DNA of 56,293 bases from the NCBI RefSeq assembly GCF_003989665.1, contig NZ_RZIJ01000036.1, positions 1 to 56,293 of the forward strand, in the 5' to 3' direction. Shown one piece after another: positions 16,536-28,500 of this stretch; positions within the stretch are counted from its first letter, which is position 1; every line of letters starts with the position of its first letter. The notes beneath the pieces are model-generated. The model did not search any database and was not told the origin of the DNA. It saw only the letters and a list, made by a program, of their open reading frames with translations. Source of the stretch: Azospirillum doebereinerae. GTDB lineage: Bacteria > Pseudomonadota > Alphaproteobacteria > Azospirillales > Azospirillaceae. The position numbers and the translations under genes were made by a program.

Positions 16536-19500
16536 TCAGCTCAGCCAGAGACCGCCATCGACCGCCTTGATGGTGCGACCTTCGCGGACGCCGTAATCCA
16601 GGTAGTGCGACAACGGATTGACGCCGGCCTGCGCAACGTCGGGGTTTTCGGTCAGATAGGTGGCGACGTCCATCCAGGTGGAAGGCCTGCGCCCCTCCTT
16701 CCAGCCGAAAGCCTCGTAATGCTCGTAGCCGCTTTCAAAGACGCCGGCCTGCAACGCCGCCACGACATCGGGGTTGTTCCGACGGTACCAGTCCTCGTCG
16801 AACAGCGCGTTCGGGTCGCGTCCCTCGGCGGCGCCGTGAGTGAGGTAATGTTCCAGGCCGCTAGCGAACTCGCCCCGTCCCACCGCGGCGGCGACGTCCT
16901 GATTCTGGGCAAGATAGAACTTCTCGTCCAGGGACACGCCCCCCTTCAGCCTCTGCTCGGCGCCGCCGTAGGCCTGGTAATGCTGCAGGCCGCTGGCGAA
17001 CTCGCCCCGGGCGACAGCCTGCGCCACGTCGGGGTTTTCGGCAAGGTAGTCGCTCTCGAAGAACAGCCCCGTACCGGACTTCGTGATCGGGGCGTCCGGC
17101 GCGTTGACCAGTTCCACCCGGTCGTTGAAACGCAACAGTTCGACCCCCTCCATGATGTCCACGCCGAGCGTCGGGCTGGTCATGACCAGCGCCCCGTAGG
17201 CCCCGCGGGTGAGGATCACGTCGGCGAAGTTCGCCTCGATGCGGACGGCGTCCACCCCCTCGTCGCCATGCAGCGTGTCGTTGCCCGCGCCGCCCTGGAG
17301 ACGGTCGTAGCCGAGTCCGCCGAACACGAAGTCGTTGCCGTCGTCGCCGTACAGCAGGTCGCGGCCTTCCCGGCTGCCGATGATGTCGTCGCCGCCGCCG
17401 CCGCGCAGCGTGTCGTCGTCGACGCCCAGGATAATGGTCTGGTTGGCACCGTCGCCGATCGCCACGTTGGAGCCGGCGCCGCCGCCCACCGTGACCGCGC
17501 CGGTGATGAAGGCGTAGTCCACGTTCTGCAGGTTCACCACCGTACCGGCGGGAAGATTGCGCGCATCCAGCAGCACGGCCGAGGCCTGGCCGGCCGGCGC
17601 CGAACCGGTGATGGTGATCGGCGTGACCGGCGCCACGCCCGAAGCCACCGTGGGCGTGACGCTGCGCAGCGTCACCGGGGCGCTGGCGGGCAGCACCTGG
17701 GTGAGGCCGGCACTGGACACGGTCGAGCCCGCCAACGGATCGGCGCGCAGCAAGCTGGAGAAGGCATCGGCCAACTCGCCCAGCACCAGGCCGGTGGCTC
17801 CGCTGGAGGTCACGCCCACGCCCACGGGCAGGCTGGCCTCCAGCAGCGGGTTGGCGGTGGTTCCGGCCAGCGGCACATCGGCCAAGCTGCTCTTGGCGTC
17901 CGTGTCGGTCCGGTTCTCCGTGACCGGGGCGATCACCACGGACTCCGTGGGACGGCCCCTGCTGTCCGTGCCCGTCGTCACCGTCAACAGCGCGCCGTCC
18001 ACCACCGTTGTCGGGGAAGGCGCGGGAGGCGGCGGGGGAGACGGCGGCGCGGGCGTGGCATTGACGATCGCTTGCCCGAGGAGGCTGGCCATCTCGTTGC
18101 CCGCTTCGTCGGACAGGGCGCTGCCGGGCAGTGTCGGATCGTAGCCGAAGGTCACCACCTGCCCGACGGCGACGCCCGACGCGAGCGTCAGGGTCACGGT
18201 GCTGCCCCCTGTGCCTGAGGCGGCGATGATGGCGCGGGGCACGCCATCGACCAGAACGCTCATGCCGGTGGTCTGGTGGGGAGAGGCCGCGAGGCTGACC
18301 GCCTCGGCAAAGGTCAGGGTCAGCAGGTTTCCGTTGACGGAGGACGTCATCAGCGGCGTCGGCGCCACGGTGTCGACGGTCACGATGAACGCGCCGGACA
18401 CGGAGGAGCTGTTGCCGGCCAGATCGACAGCCGTCGCGCCCAGCGTGTGGGCTCCCTCGCTCAACAGGCCCGAGGAAAGGCTCCAGGCGCCGGTCGTCGA
18501 GTTCGCCGTCACCGTGCCGAGGGCGACCGCCCCCTCGTATAGGACGACGGTGCTGCCCGCCTCGGCGGTGCCGGTGATCGTTGGCGTGGTGTTGCTGGTC
18601 CGCGTGCCGGCTTGGTTGGCGACGGCGAGGCCGGTCGGGGCCGCCGCGACCGTGTCGATGGTGACGATCAGCCCCGCCGAGGCCGCCGAGGTGTTGCCGG
18701 CGTCATCGAAGGCCTTGGCGGTGAGCGTGTGCGCCGCGTCGGACAAGGTGGAGGCCGCGACCGTCCATAGCCCACCGCCTCCGGCCACGGCCGTCCCCAC
18801 GGCGATGCCGTCGGCGTACAGCACGACCCTGTTCCCGGCGTCCGCCGTGCCGACGATGGTCGGCGTGGCGATGTTGGTCAGGTTGTCGGTGCCGCTGGCG
18901 CCGCTGTCCGTCGTCAGGTCGAGGGCGCCGGGCGTCGCCGCGACGGTATCGACCGTCACGATCAGCACGGCGGACGCCGCCGAGGTGTTGCCGGCGGCAT
19001 CGACCGCACGGACCGTGAGGCTGTGCGCCGCGTCGGACAGCGCGGAGGACGGGCTGACCGTCCACAGGCCCCCGCCGCCGACCGTGGCCGAGCCGACGAG
19101 GACGCCGCCGTCGTACAACTGCACCGTGCTGCCCGCCTCCGCGCTGCCGGTGATCGGCGGCGTGGGATTGTTCGTCAGGTTGTCGTCGTCGTTGGCCAGA
19201 TCGAGGCCGGTCGGCGCCAGGGGCGCCGTGGTGTCGATGCTGAAGACGAAGGGCGCCGACCGCGGCGATTCGACGGTGTCGGGATCCAGGGCCGTGGCGG
19301 TGAAGGTGTAGCTCGACCCGGTCAGGCTTCCGGTCGTGATCGACCAGAGGCCGCTGCCGTCCGCCGTTCCGGTCCCGACGACGGTGACGAAGTCGTACAG
19401 CGTCACCACGCTGTTCGCCACCGCCGACCCGATAATGGTCGGGGTCCGGACGTTGGTCAGCTGGTCGGCCTGGACGCCGCTGTCGGACGCCGCAGCCAGC

Positions 19501-22500
19501 CCGATACCCGTTGGAGCGCTGCTTTCCGGCGTGATGGTGAGCGTCAGGCTGCCGCTTGCGGACGACGTGTTGCCGGCCGCGTCCACGGCCTTGACGGTCA
19601 TGGCCTGGGCACCGAGGCTCAACGTCGAGGTGCCTCCCGACCAGTTCCCGGACGCGTCCGCATCGGTCTCTCCCACCAGCGTGCCGTTGGCAAACAGCAG
19701 GATGTGGGCGTTCGCCTCGGCGCTGCCGGTCAGCACCGGCTGCCGGACGTTCGTCACGAGGTTGTTGAGAAGGCCGCTGTTGCTGTCGGGGCTGAGAGCC
19801 GGGACGGCGGGCGCCAGGGGGGCGGTCGTATCGATCGTCACCGCCAGCCCCGACGCGGAGCTGGCCGTGTTCCCCGCCTTGTCGACCGTGGTGAGCGAGA
19901 GCTGGCGCAGGCCGGAGGCCAACGTCGCCGACGTGATCGTCCAGGCGCCCTGGGCGTCGGCGGTCGTGGTGCCCACCGCGAGGGCGCCGTCGTACAGCGT
20001 GACCACGCTGTCCGCCTCGACCATGCCGACGAGCGTCGGCGTGGTGTCGTTGGTCAGCAGGTCGTCGCGCGCGGCGCCCGTGTCGGACGCCCGCGTCAGC
20101 AGCATCGAGCGGACGGGCGTCACGAGGTCGATGGTCACCAGCGGCGCGCCGGACGGGCCTGCGGTGCCGCTGTTCGCACCGGGCGCCACGGCCGTCAGCG
20201 TACGATCGGCCACACCCAGGTCGCTTGCCGTCAGGGTCCACAGGCCGTTGGCGTCGGCCGTCGCCGACCCGAAGAAGGTTATGCCCTCTCCGGCGAGGTT
20301 CACGCCCTCGTAGAGGTGGACGACGCTGTTGGCCTGGGCGCTTCCGCTCGCCTGCATGATCGAACGGACGGCCGTCGTCAGGTCGATGCTCACGACCAGC
20401 CCGCCCGAGACGTCGCTGGTGTTCCCGGCCACGTCCGTCGCCTTGACGGTGAGCGTGTGTTCGCCCTCCGTCAGGGCGCCGGCCGTCACCGACCACAGAC
20501 CGTCGCCGCCGGCGGTTCCGAGCCCGACGAAGACGCCGCCGTCGTACAGGGTGATGACGCTGTTGGCCTCGGCGCTTCCGCTCACCGTCGGCGTGCTGTC
20601 GGAGGTCAGCCGGTCGCTGTTCGAGCGGCCGAGGTCGGATCCCGGCGTCAACACCGGCGTGCTCGGAGCGGCCGAGACCGTGTCGATCGTGACGACGAGC
20701 GTACCGGCGGCGCTGGTGTTGCCCGCGATGTCGATGGCGGTCGCCGTAAGCGAATGCGTGCCGTCCGCGAGGGCCGAGGCGACGCCGATGGACCAGCTTC
20801 CGGATCCGTCGGCCGTGGCGGTGCCGATGTCCAGGCCGCTCACGTCGTCGCGCAGCGTGACGACGCTGTTCGCCTCCGCCACGCCGAGAACCATGGGGGC
20901 GGCGACGTTCGTGACGCGGTCGCTTGCCAGCGCGCCGCTGTCGGAGCCGGTGCCCAGCCCCAACCCCGACGGCGTCGCCGAGGTCAGATCGATGGTGATG
21001 ACCAGCGGAGCCGAGGCCGCGCCGGTGTTGCCCGCCGCATCCCGGGAAACGACGGTCAGGCTGTGCGCTCCCTCGCTCAACGACGGCGAACTCATCGTCC
21101 AGGCGCCGGCGCCGTCGGACGTCGTCGTGTTGAGGAGAGTCGCGCCGTCGTACAGCGTGACCACGCTGCCCGCCTCCGCCGTCCCGGTCAGGACCGGCGT
21201 TGCGTTGTTGGTCACCAGATCGTTGGTCGAGCCGCTGTTGGAGCCCGCCGTCAGGACGAGCGACGAGGGCTGGGGCGCGGCGGTGTCGATGGTGACGAGC
21301 AGAACGGCCGAGGCGGCGCTGGTGTTGCCAAACAGGTCGATGGTCGTCGCCGTCAGGGTGCGCTGGCCGTCGGCAAGGCCGATCGCCTGGACCGTCCAGT
21401 TGCCGTCGACACCCGCCGTCGCCATGCCGACCAGGGCCGAACCGTCGTACAGCCTGACGGTGTTGGAGGCTTCGGCCGTGCCGCGGATCGTCGGCGACGC
21501 GACGTTGGTCAGGCGGTCGGTTGCGCTGCTGCCGGAGTCGGTCGTCAGCTCAAGGCCGCTCGGCGCGGCGGCCTGCGTGGCGATGGTGACGACCAGCGCG
21601 GCGGAGAGGCCGCTGGTGTTGTCGGCGACGTCCACGGCCCTGGCCGTGAAGGTGTGGGTGCCGTCGGCCCGCGTCGGCGTCGTGAAGGACCAGGCGCCGA
21701 GTCCGTTCGCCGTGACCGTCCCGATGGAATCGCCGTTGTCGTAGAGCGTGACGGTGCTGCCGGCTTCGGCGGTGCCGGTGATGATCGGTGTCGTGACGTT
21801 GGTCTTGTCGTCGCTCGCGCTCCGCCCGCTGTCCGATGCGGTGGCGAGGTCGAGCCCGCCGGGCGCGTCGCCGGTGAGGTCGATGGTGACCGTAACACCG
21901 CCGACGCCGGGATTCCCCGCGTTGTCGAAGGAGGTGATCCCGAAATTGTAGACGCCTGCGGCAAGCGAGCCCGAGGGCGTGAAACTCCAGGCGCCGGTGC
22001 CGGCGTCCGCCACCACCGTTCCGAAGGCTTCGGCGGTTCCACCGTTGAACGCGCTCGTGATGATGACGGTTCGGCCTGGGCCGGCGCCCACCGTGCCCAC
22101 CGTGCCGGTGAGCGTCGGCATGGTCTCGGCGGTGATCCGGTCGCTGTTGGAGGAGCCGGTGTCCGAAGCCTGGGCAAGCTCGACCGACACCTCGTCCGGC
22201 ACGGTGTCGATGGTGAAGTTGAGCGCGGCGGACGCGCCGCTGGTGTTGCCCGCCACGTCGACCATCGTGGCGATCAGCGAATGCGCCGTCCCGGTGCCGC
22301 CCGCCAGGACGGAGCTGGTGATCGACCAGACGCCCGTGCTGTCGGCGGTGCCGGTGCCGAGCGTCGTTGATCCCTTCAGCAGGGTGACGACGCTCCCCGC
22401 CTCCGCCCGGCCGGTGATGGTCGGGGTGGTGACGGAGGTCAGGTTGTCGCCCAGGAGGCCAGTGTCGGAGACGGCGGCCAGGGCGAGGCCCGTCGGGGCC

Positions 22501-25500
22501 GCCGCCGTGGTGTCGATCGTGACCGTCAGCGGCGCCGAGGCGGTGCTGGTGTTGCCGGCCAGATCGAGCGCGACCACGGACAGCGTGTGCGCGCCATCGG
22601 CAAGCGACGGCGTGGTGATCGACCAGGCGCCGCTGCCGTCGGCCGTCACGGTGCCGAGAGTCGTTGCGCCGTCGTACAGCGTGACGATGCTGTTCGCCTC
22701 GGCCGAACCGGTGACGGTCGGCGCGAAGACCGAGGTAACGCTGTCGGCCGTGGAGCCGCTGTTCGAGCCCGCACTGAGCGACGGGGTTCCCGGCGCGCTG
22801 GGCGCCGTGGTGTCCACGGTGATCGTCAGCGTCGCGGACGGGTCGCTGGTGTTGCCAGCGGCATCGACCATCCGGGCCGACAGCGTGTGCGCGCCCGCGC
22901 CCAGCCCGCTGGCGGTGACCGTCCAGGTACCCGAACCGTTGGCCGTGCCGGATCCGATGAGGGTGGAGCCGTCGTAGAGCCGGACGAGGCCGTTCGCCTC
23001 GGCCGTGCCGACGAGGGTCGGCGATCCGGTGTTGATCAGCCGGTCCGTGTTGGAGGCGCCGCTGTCGACGGCGAGCGACGGGGTTCCCGGTGCCGCCGCC
23101 GCGGTGTCGATCGTGATGACCAGCCCCGCGGAGGCCACCGAACTGTTGCCGGCGGAATCGACCGCGCGGGCGGTGAGGGTGCGGGTGCCCGGAAGCAGGG
23201 TCCCGGTGGCGATCGACCAGACGCCCACTCCGTTCACGGTGGTGGAGCCGAAGCTCACGCCGCCGTCGTAAAGGGTGACGACGCTGCCCGCCTCGCCCGT
23301 GCCGGTGATCGTCGGGGTGACGATGTTGGTGATGCCGTCCGTGCTGGAACGTCCGCTGTCGTAGGCTGCACCCAGCACCGGCGTGCCGGGCGCCGCCTGG
23401 ACGGTGTCGATGGTGACGTTGAGCGGCGCGCTGGCGGCGCCGGTGTTGCCGGCGGCGTCGGTCGCCTTCACCGTCAGCGTGTTCACGCCGTCGGCCAGCG
23501 ACGCGGCAGTGATGGTCCAGGCCCCCCCGCCGCCGGCGGTCGCCGTGCCGACGACCGTGGTGCCGCTGTAGAGCGTGACCGTGCTGTTAGCCTCGGCCGT
23601 GCCGGTCAGGGTCGGGGTCGTGACGTTGGTGACCCGGTCCGTGTTCGACGCCCCGCTGTCGGACGCGGACGCAAGCGTGACGCCGGTCGGCGCGTTCGGC
23701 ACGACCGTGTCGATGGTGATCACCACCGCCGAGGACAAGGCGCTGGTGTTGCCGGCCGCGTCCATGCCGCGCGCGGTCAGCGTATGGGCGCCGTTGCCCA
23801 GTTGGCTGCTGGTGATGGTCCACAGGCCCGCGCCATCGGCGGTCGCCGTTCCGCGCAGCGTGCCACCTTCGTAGAGCGAGACGAACCCGCCCGCCTCCGT
23901 CGTGCCCGTGATGTCGGGCGTGGAGTTCTTCGTCAGGCGGTCGCCGGCGACCCCGGTGTCGCTCGCGGTCGACAGATTCAGCGAGGGCACGGCCGCGACG
24001 AGGTCGATCGTGACGACGAGGGCGGCGGAGGTCGCGCGGTTCCCGGCGCGGTCGGTCGCCTCGGCGGTCAGGCTGTGGCTGCCCGGCGCCAGCGAGGGAG
24101 AGAGCAGCGACCAGGCGCCCAGGCTGTCGGCCTGGACGGTGCCGAACGCGGTCGGGCCGTCGTAAAGGACGATGGTGCTGCCGGCCTCGGCCGTGCCGCT
24201 CAGCGGCAGGATCTGGTGGTTGGTGATGCGATCGCTGTTCGAGACGCCGCTGTCGGACGCGACGGCCATGAGCAGGCTGGGCTGCGGGGTGGACAGATCG
24301 ACCGACAGGACGATGTTGCTCGACACCGTGGAGGTGTTGCCGGCCCGGTCCACGCTGAGCGCGGTCAGGGAGTGTTCGCCCTGCGACAGGGCGTTCGTGG
24401 TCAGCGAGAAGGCGCCGTTCGCGCCGGCCGTCGCCGAACCGACGCTGGTGTTTCCTTCATAGAGGGTGACGACGCTGAAGCTCTCCGCCGTGCCGACGAT
24501 CGTCGGCGTGGCGAGCTTGGTCAGCCCGTCGTGGTCGGACACCCCGGTGTCGTCCCCGGCGGCGAAGGCCAAGTCCGACATGATGAGGTTTTCGGTGTCG
24601 ATGGTGACGATCAGCGGGGCGGAGGCGGCGGCGGTGCTGTTGCCGGCCAGGTCGGTGACGTGGGCGACCAGCGTGTGGGTGCCGTTGATGAGCGAGCCCG
24701 TGGTCACCGACCAAGTCCCCGAACCGTCGGCGGTTCCCGTGCCGACGAGCGTGGTGCCGGCGTAGAGCGTGATGACGCTGTGCGCCTCTGCGCTCCCGCT
24801 CACCGTGGGCGTGGTGTTGCGGGTGAGCCGGTCGTTGGCCACGCCGGTGTCGGAGCCGGCGGTCAGGCTGGGCGCCGACGACGGCAGCACGGTGAGGTCG
24901 ATGTTGAGGACGAGGGCCGCCGCCACGAGCGCGGTGTTGCCGGCCGGATCCACGGCCTGGGCCGACAGCGTGTACAGCCCCTCGGCGAGCGTCGGGCTGG
25001 CGACCGACCATTGGCCGAGGCTGTCCGCCGTCGCGCCGCCCAAAACGGTGGTGCCGTCGGGGTAGTAGAGCGTGACGATGCTGCCGGCCTGGGCGGTGCC
25101 GGTGATGACCGGCGCCGTCACCGCCGTGACGGCGTCGTTGCCGACGCGGCCGCTGTCCGTCGCCGGCGTCAAAGCGAAGCCGCCCGGGGTCGGAGGCGTG
25201 GTGTCGATGGTCAGCAGCAACGTGCCCGAGGCGCTGCTGGTGTTGCCCGCATCGTCCACGGACCGGACGGTCAGCGTGTTCACGCCGTCGGACAGGCTGC
25301 TGGCGGTGATCGTCCAGGCGCCCGCTCCGTCGGCGGTGGTCGTTCCGACGCTGACGCCGCCGCTGTAGAGGTAGACGGTGCTGAGCGCCTCGGCCGTGCC
25401 GGCCAAGGTCGGTGTGGCGGCGGACGTGATCAGATCGCCCGGCATGCCGCTGTCCGACGCCGCATCCAGCACCGGCGTGGACGGCGCGTCGGGCGCGACG

Positions 25501-28500
25501 GCATCGATCGTGATGACGAGCGGGGCCGAGGCGGCGGCCGTGGCGTTGCCGGCGGCGTCGACGACGCGCGCCGTCATCGTGTGCGCGCCGTTGCTCAACG
25601 GCGTCTCGATGGAGTAGACGCCCGAGCCGTCGGCGGTGCCCATCCCCACGAAATTGCCGCCGTCGTAGAGGGACACCACCGCGCCGCTCTCCACCGTGCC
25701 GGTGAAGGTGGGCGCGAGCAGGCGGGTCTTCCCATCGCCCAACACGCCGGTGTCCGACGCGGGCGCCAGGGTCGGCGCGCCGGGCGCCTCCACGGTCAGG
25801 TCGACCGTCACCACCAGCGTGCCGGAGCCGCTCGACGTGTTGCCGCTGGGATCCACCGCGGTGGCGGTGAGGGTGTGGACGCCCTCGGCGAAACCGGTTC
25901 CGGTGTAGGACCAGACGCCGCCGCCGTCCGCGACCACGGTCGCCAGCGGCGTCAGGCTGCCGGCGTTGTTGTCGTAGAGGGTGACGGAGCTGTTCGCCTC
26001 GGCGGAGCCGGTCAGCGACAGGGTCGTGGCGTTGGTGATGCGGTCCGTGGCGCTGTAGCCGGTGTCCGACGCCGTGGTCAGGGCCATGGCGCTCGGAGCC
26101 GGAGTGCTCACGTCGATGGTGACGACGAGGCCGCTGGACGCGGCGCCGGTGTTGCCGGCCACGTCGATGGCCCGGGCCGTCAGCGTGTGCCCGCCCTCGG
26201 CGAGCGTGCCCGTCCCGATCGTCCAGACCCCGCCCGTCGCCACCTGCGTGCCAAGCGCGGTGGCGCCGTCGTACAGGATGACGGTGGCGCCGGCCTCCGC
26301 CGTTCCGGTGACGGTCTGCGTGGTGATGTTGGTGACGTTGTCGCGGACGCCGCTGTCGCCGGCCGGGTCGATCGAAAGCCCGCCCGGCGCGTCGGGCGCG
26401 GAAGCGTCGATGGTGACCGAGAAGACTGAGGAGGCGTTGCTGGTGTTGCCGACGATGTCCACGAGGCGCGCGGTCAGGCCGTGCGTGCCGTTGCCAAGCG
26501 CGGAGGTGTTGACCGACCAGCTGCCGTCGCCCGCCACGGTGGCGGTGCCGACGAGGCTGGAGCCGTTGTACAGCGAGACGACGCCGCCGGCCTCCGCCGT
26601 TCCCGTGACGGTCGGGGCCAGGACGCTGGTGATCGCGTCGCCCGCCAGCCCCGTGTCGGATCCGCCCGCCAGGGCGAGGCCGGTCGGCGCGTCGGCGGTG
26701 CGGTCGATGGTGACGACGAGGCCGCTGGACGCGGCGCTGGTGTTGCCGGCGACGTCGACGGCCCGGGCGACGAGCGTGTGGACGCCGGCCGCCAGGGAGC
26801 CCGTGCCGAGCGACCAGGACCCGCTGTCGGAGACGGTCGCCGTGCCCAGCGCCGTGCCCCCGTTGTCGCCATACAGCGTGACGACGCTTCGCGCCTCGGC
26901 GGTGCCGGTGACGGTGACCGCCTCGAGGTTGGTGACGCGGTCGTTGCCGACCGAGCCGCTGTCCGATCCGGCTTGCAGCGCCAGCGCCCCCGGCTGGTCG
27001 GGCGCCGTCGTGTCGATGGTGACCGTCAGCCCCGAGGAGGTGAGGACCGTCCCGTAGGCGTCGATCTTGGCCTGAAGCGTGTGGGTGCTGCCGGTCGCCA
27101 GGGTGCCGGTCGCGGCGATGGTCCAGAGGCCGGTGCCGGCGTCGGCCGTGCCGGTGCCGATCAGCGTCAGGCCGCTGTAGAGGGAGACCGTCGCGCCCGC
27201 GAGCGCGGTCCCCGTCAGGGTCGGCGAGGCCACGTTGGTGATCCCGTCGCCCGCCACGCCGGAATCGGAGACGAGTTGCAGACCGCCGGGCACGCCGATG
27301 CGCCCGGTCACGGAAAGCGATGTGCTCGTGCTGGTTTCGTTGCCGGCCGCGTCCAGCGCGCGCGCGGTCATCGTGTAGGTGCCGCCGCCGAGTTCCGTCG
27401 TGGTGATCGACCACAGGCCGGTGTTGTCGACGGTCGCGACTCCGAGCACCGTCGCCCCGACGGAGGAGCCGTCGTACAGCGTCACGACGCTGTTGGCCTC
27501 GGCGGTGCCCGAAAGGATCGGGGTGAACTGGCCCGAGGGCCCGGCCGTGTCCGCCGTCGGCGCCGACAATCCCGGCCCGGTTCGGTCGATGCTGATGACC
27601 AACCCGGCGGACATCTGGCTGGTGTTGCCGGCCACGTCCACCGCGGCGGCGGTCAGGGTGTGGGCGCCCTCGCTGAGCCCGGCGATCGTGGCGGACCAGC
27701 GGCCCGAACCGTCGGCCGTCGCGCTGGCGGTCGAACCGCCGCCGTACAGGGTGATCGTGGCGCCGGCCTCGGCCGTGCCGATGATCGTCGGGGCGACGGC
27801 GTTGGTCAGGGCGTCGGCCAAGCTTCCGCTGTTCGTGGCGCTGCTCAACGCCAGACCGCTCGGGCTAGCCGAGGTCTGGTCGATCGTGACGGCGAGGGCG
27901 GCGGAGGCGGCGCCCGTGTTGCCGGCGGCGTCCACCGCCCGCGCGGTCAGCGTGTGGGCCCCCTCCCCCAGGGTGGAGGAGACGATCGTCCAAGCGCCCG
28001 TGGAGGCGTCCGCCGTGCCCGTTCCGAGCAGGGTCGCGCCCTCGTACAGCCGCACGGTGCTGCCGGCCTCGGCCGTGCCCGTGATCGCCGGAGTTCCCAC
28101 CCGGGTCCGGTTGTCGTTCGGCGTGCCGCTGTCCGAAGCCAGCAGAAGCGCGCCAGGCGCGTCCGGCGCCGTCAGGTCGACGGTGACGACGAGACCGCCG
28201 CTCGCCACGGAGGTGTTTCCAGCCAGATCGACGGCCTTGGCCGTCAGGGTGTGGGCGGCGCCGGTCAGCGCGGCGGACATGACCGTCCAGTTGCCGTCGG
28301 CCCCCGCCGTGGCTTGGCCGAGCAGGGTCGAGCCTTCGTAGAGAAGCACGATGCTGGAGGCCTCGGCCGTCCCCGTGACCGAGGGCGTCGTGAGGTTCGT
28401 CCTCGAATCCCCCGTGACGCCGCTGTCCGACGACGCCGCCAGAGCCAATCCGGTCGGAGCGGAGGCGCTCGTGTCCACCGTGACCGTGAAGGCGGCGGAG

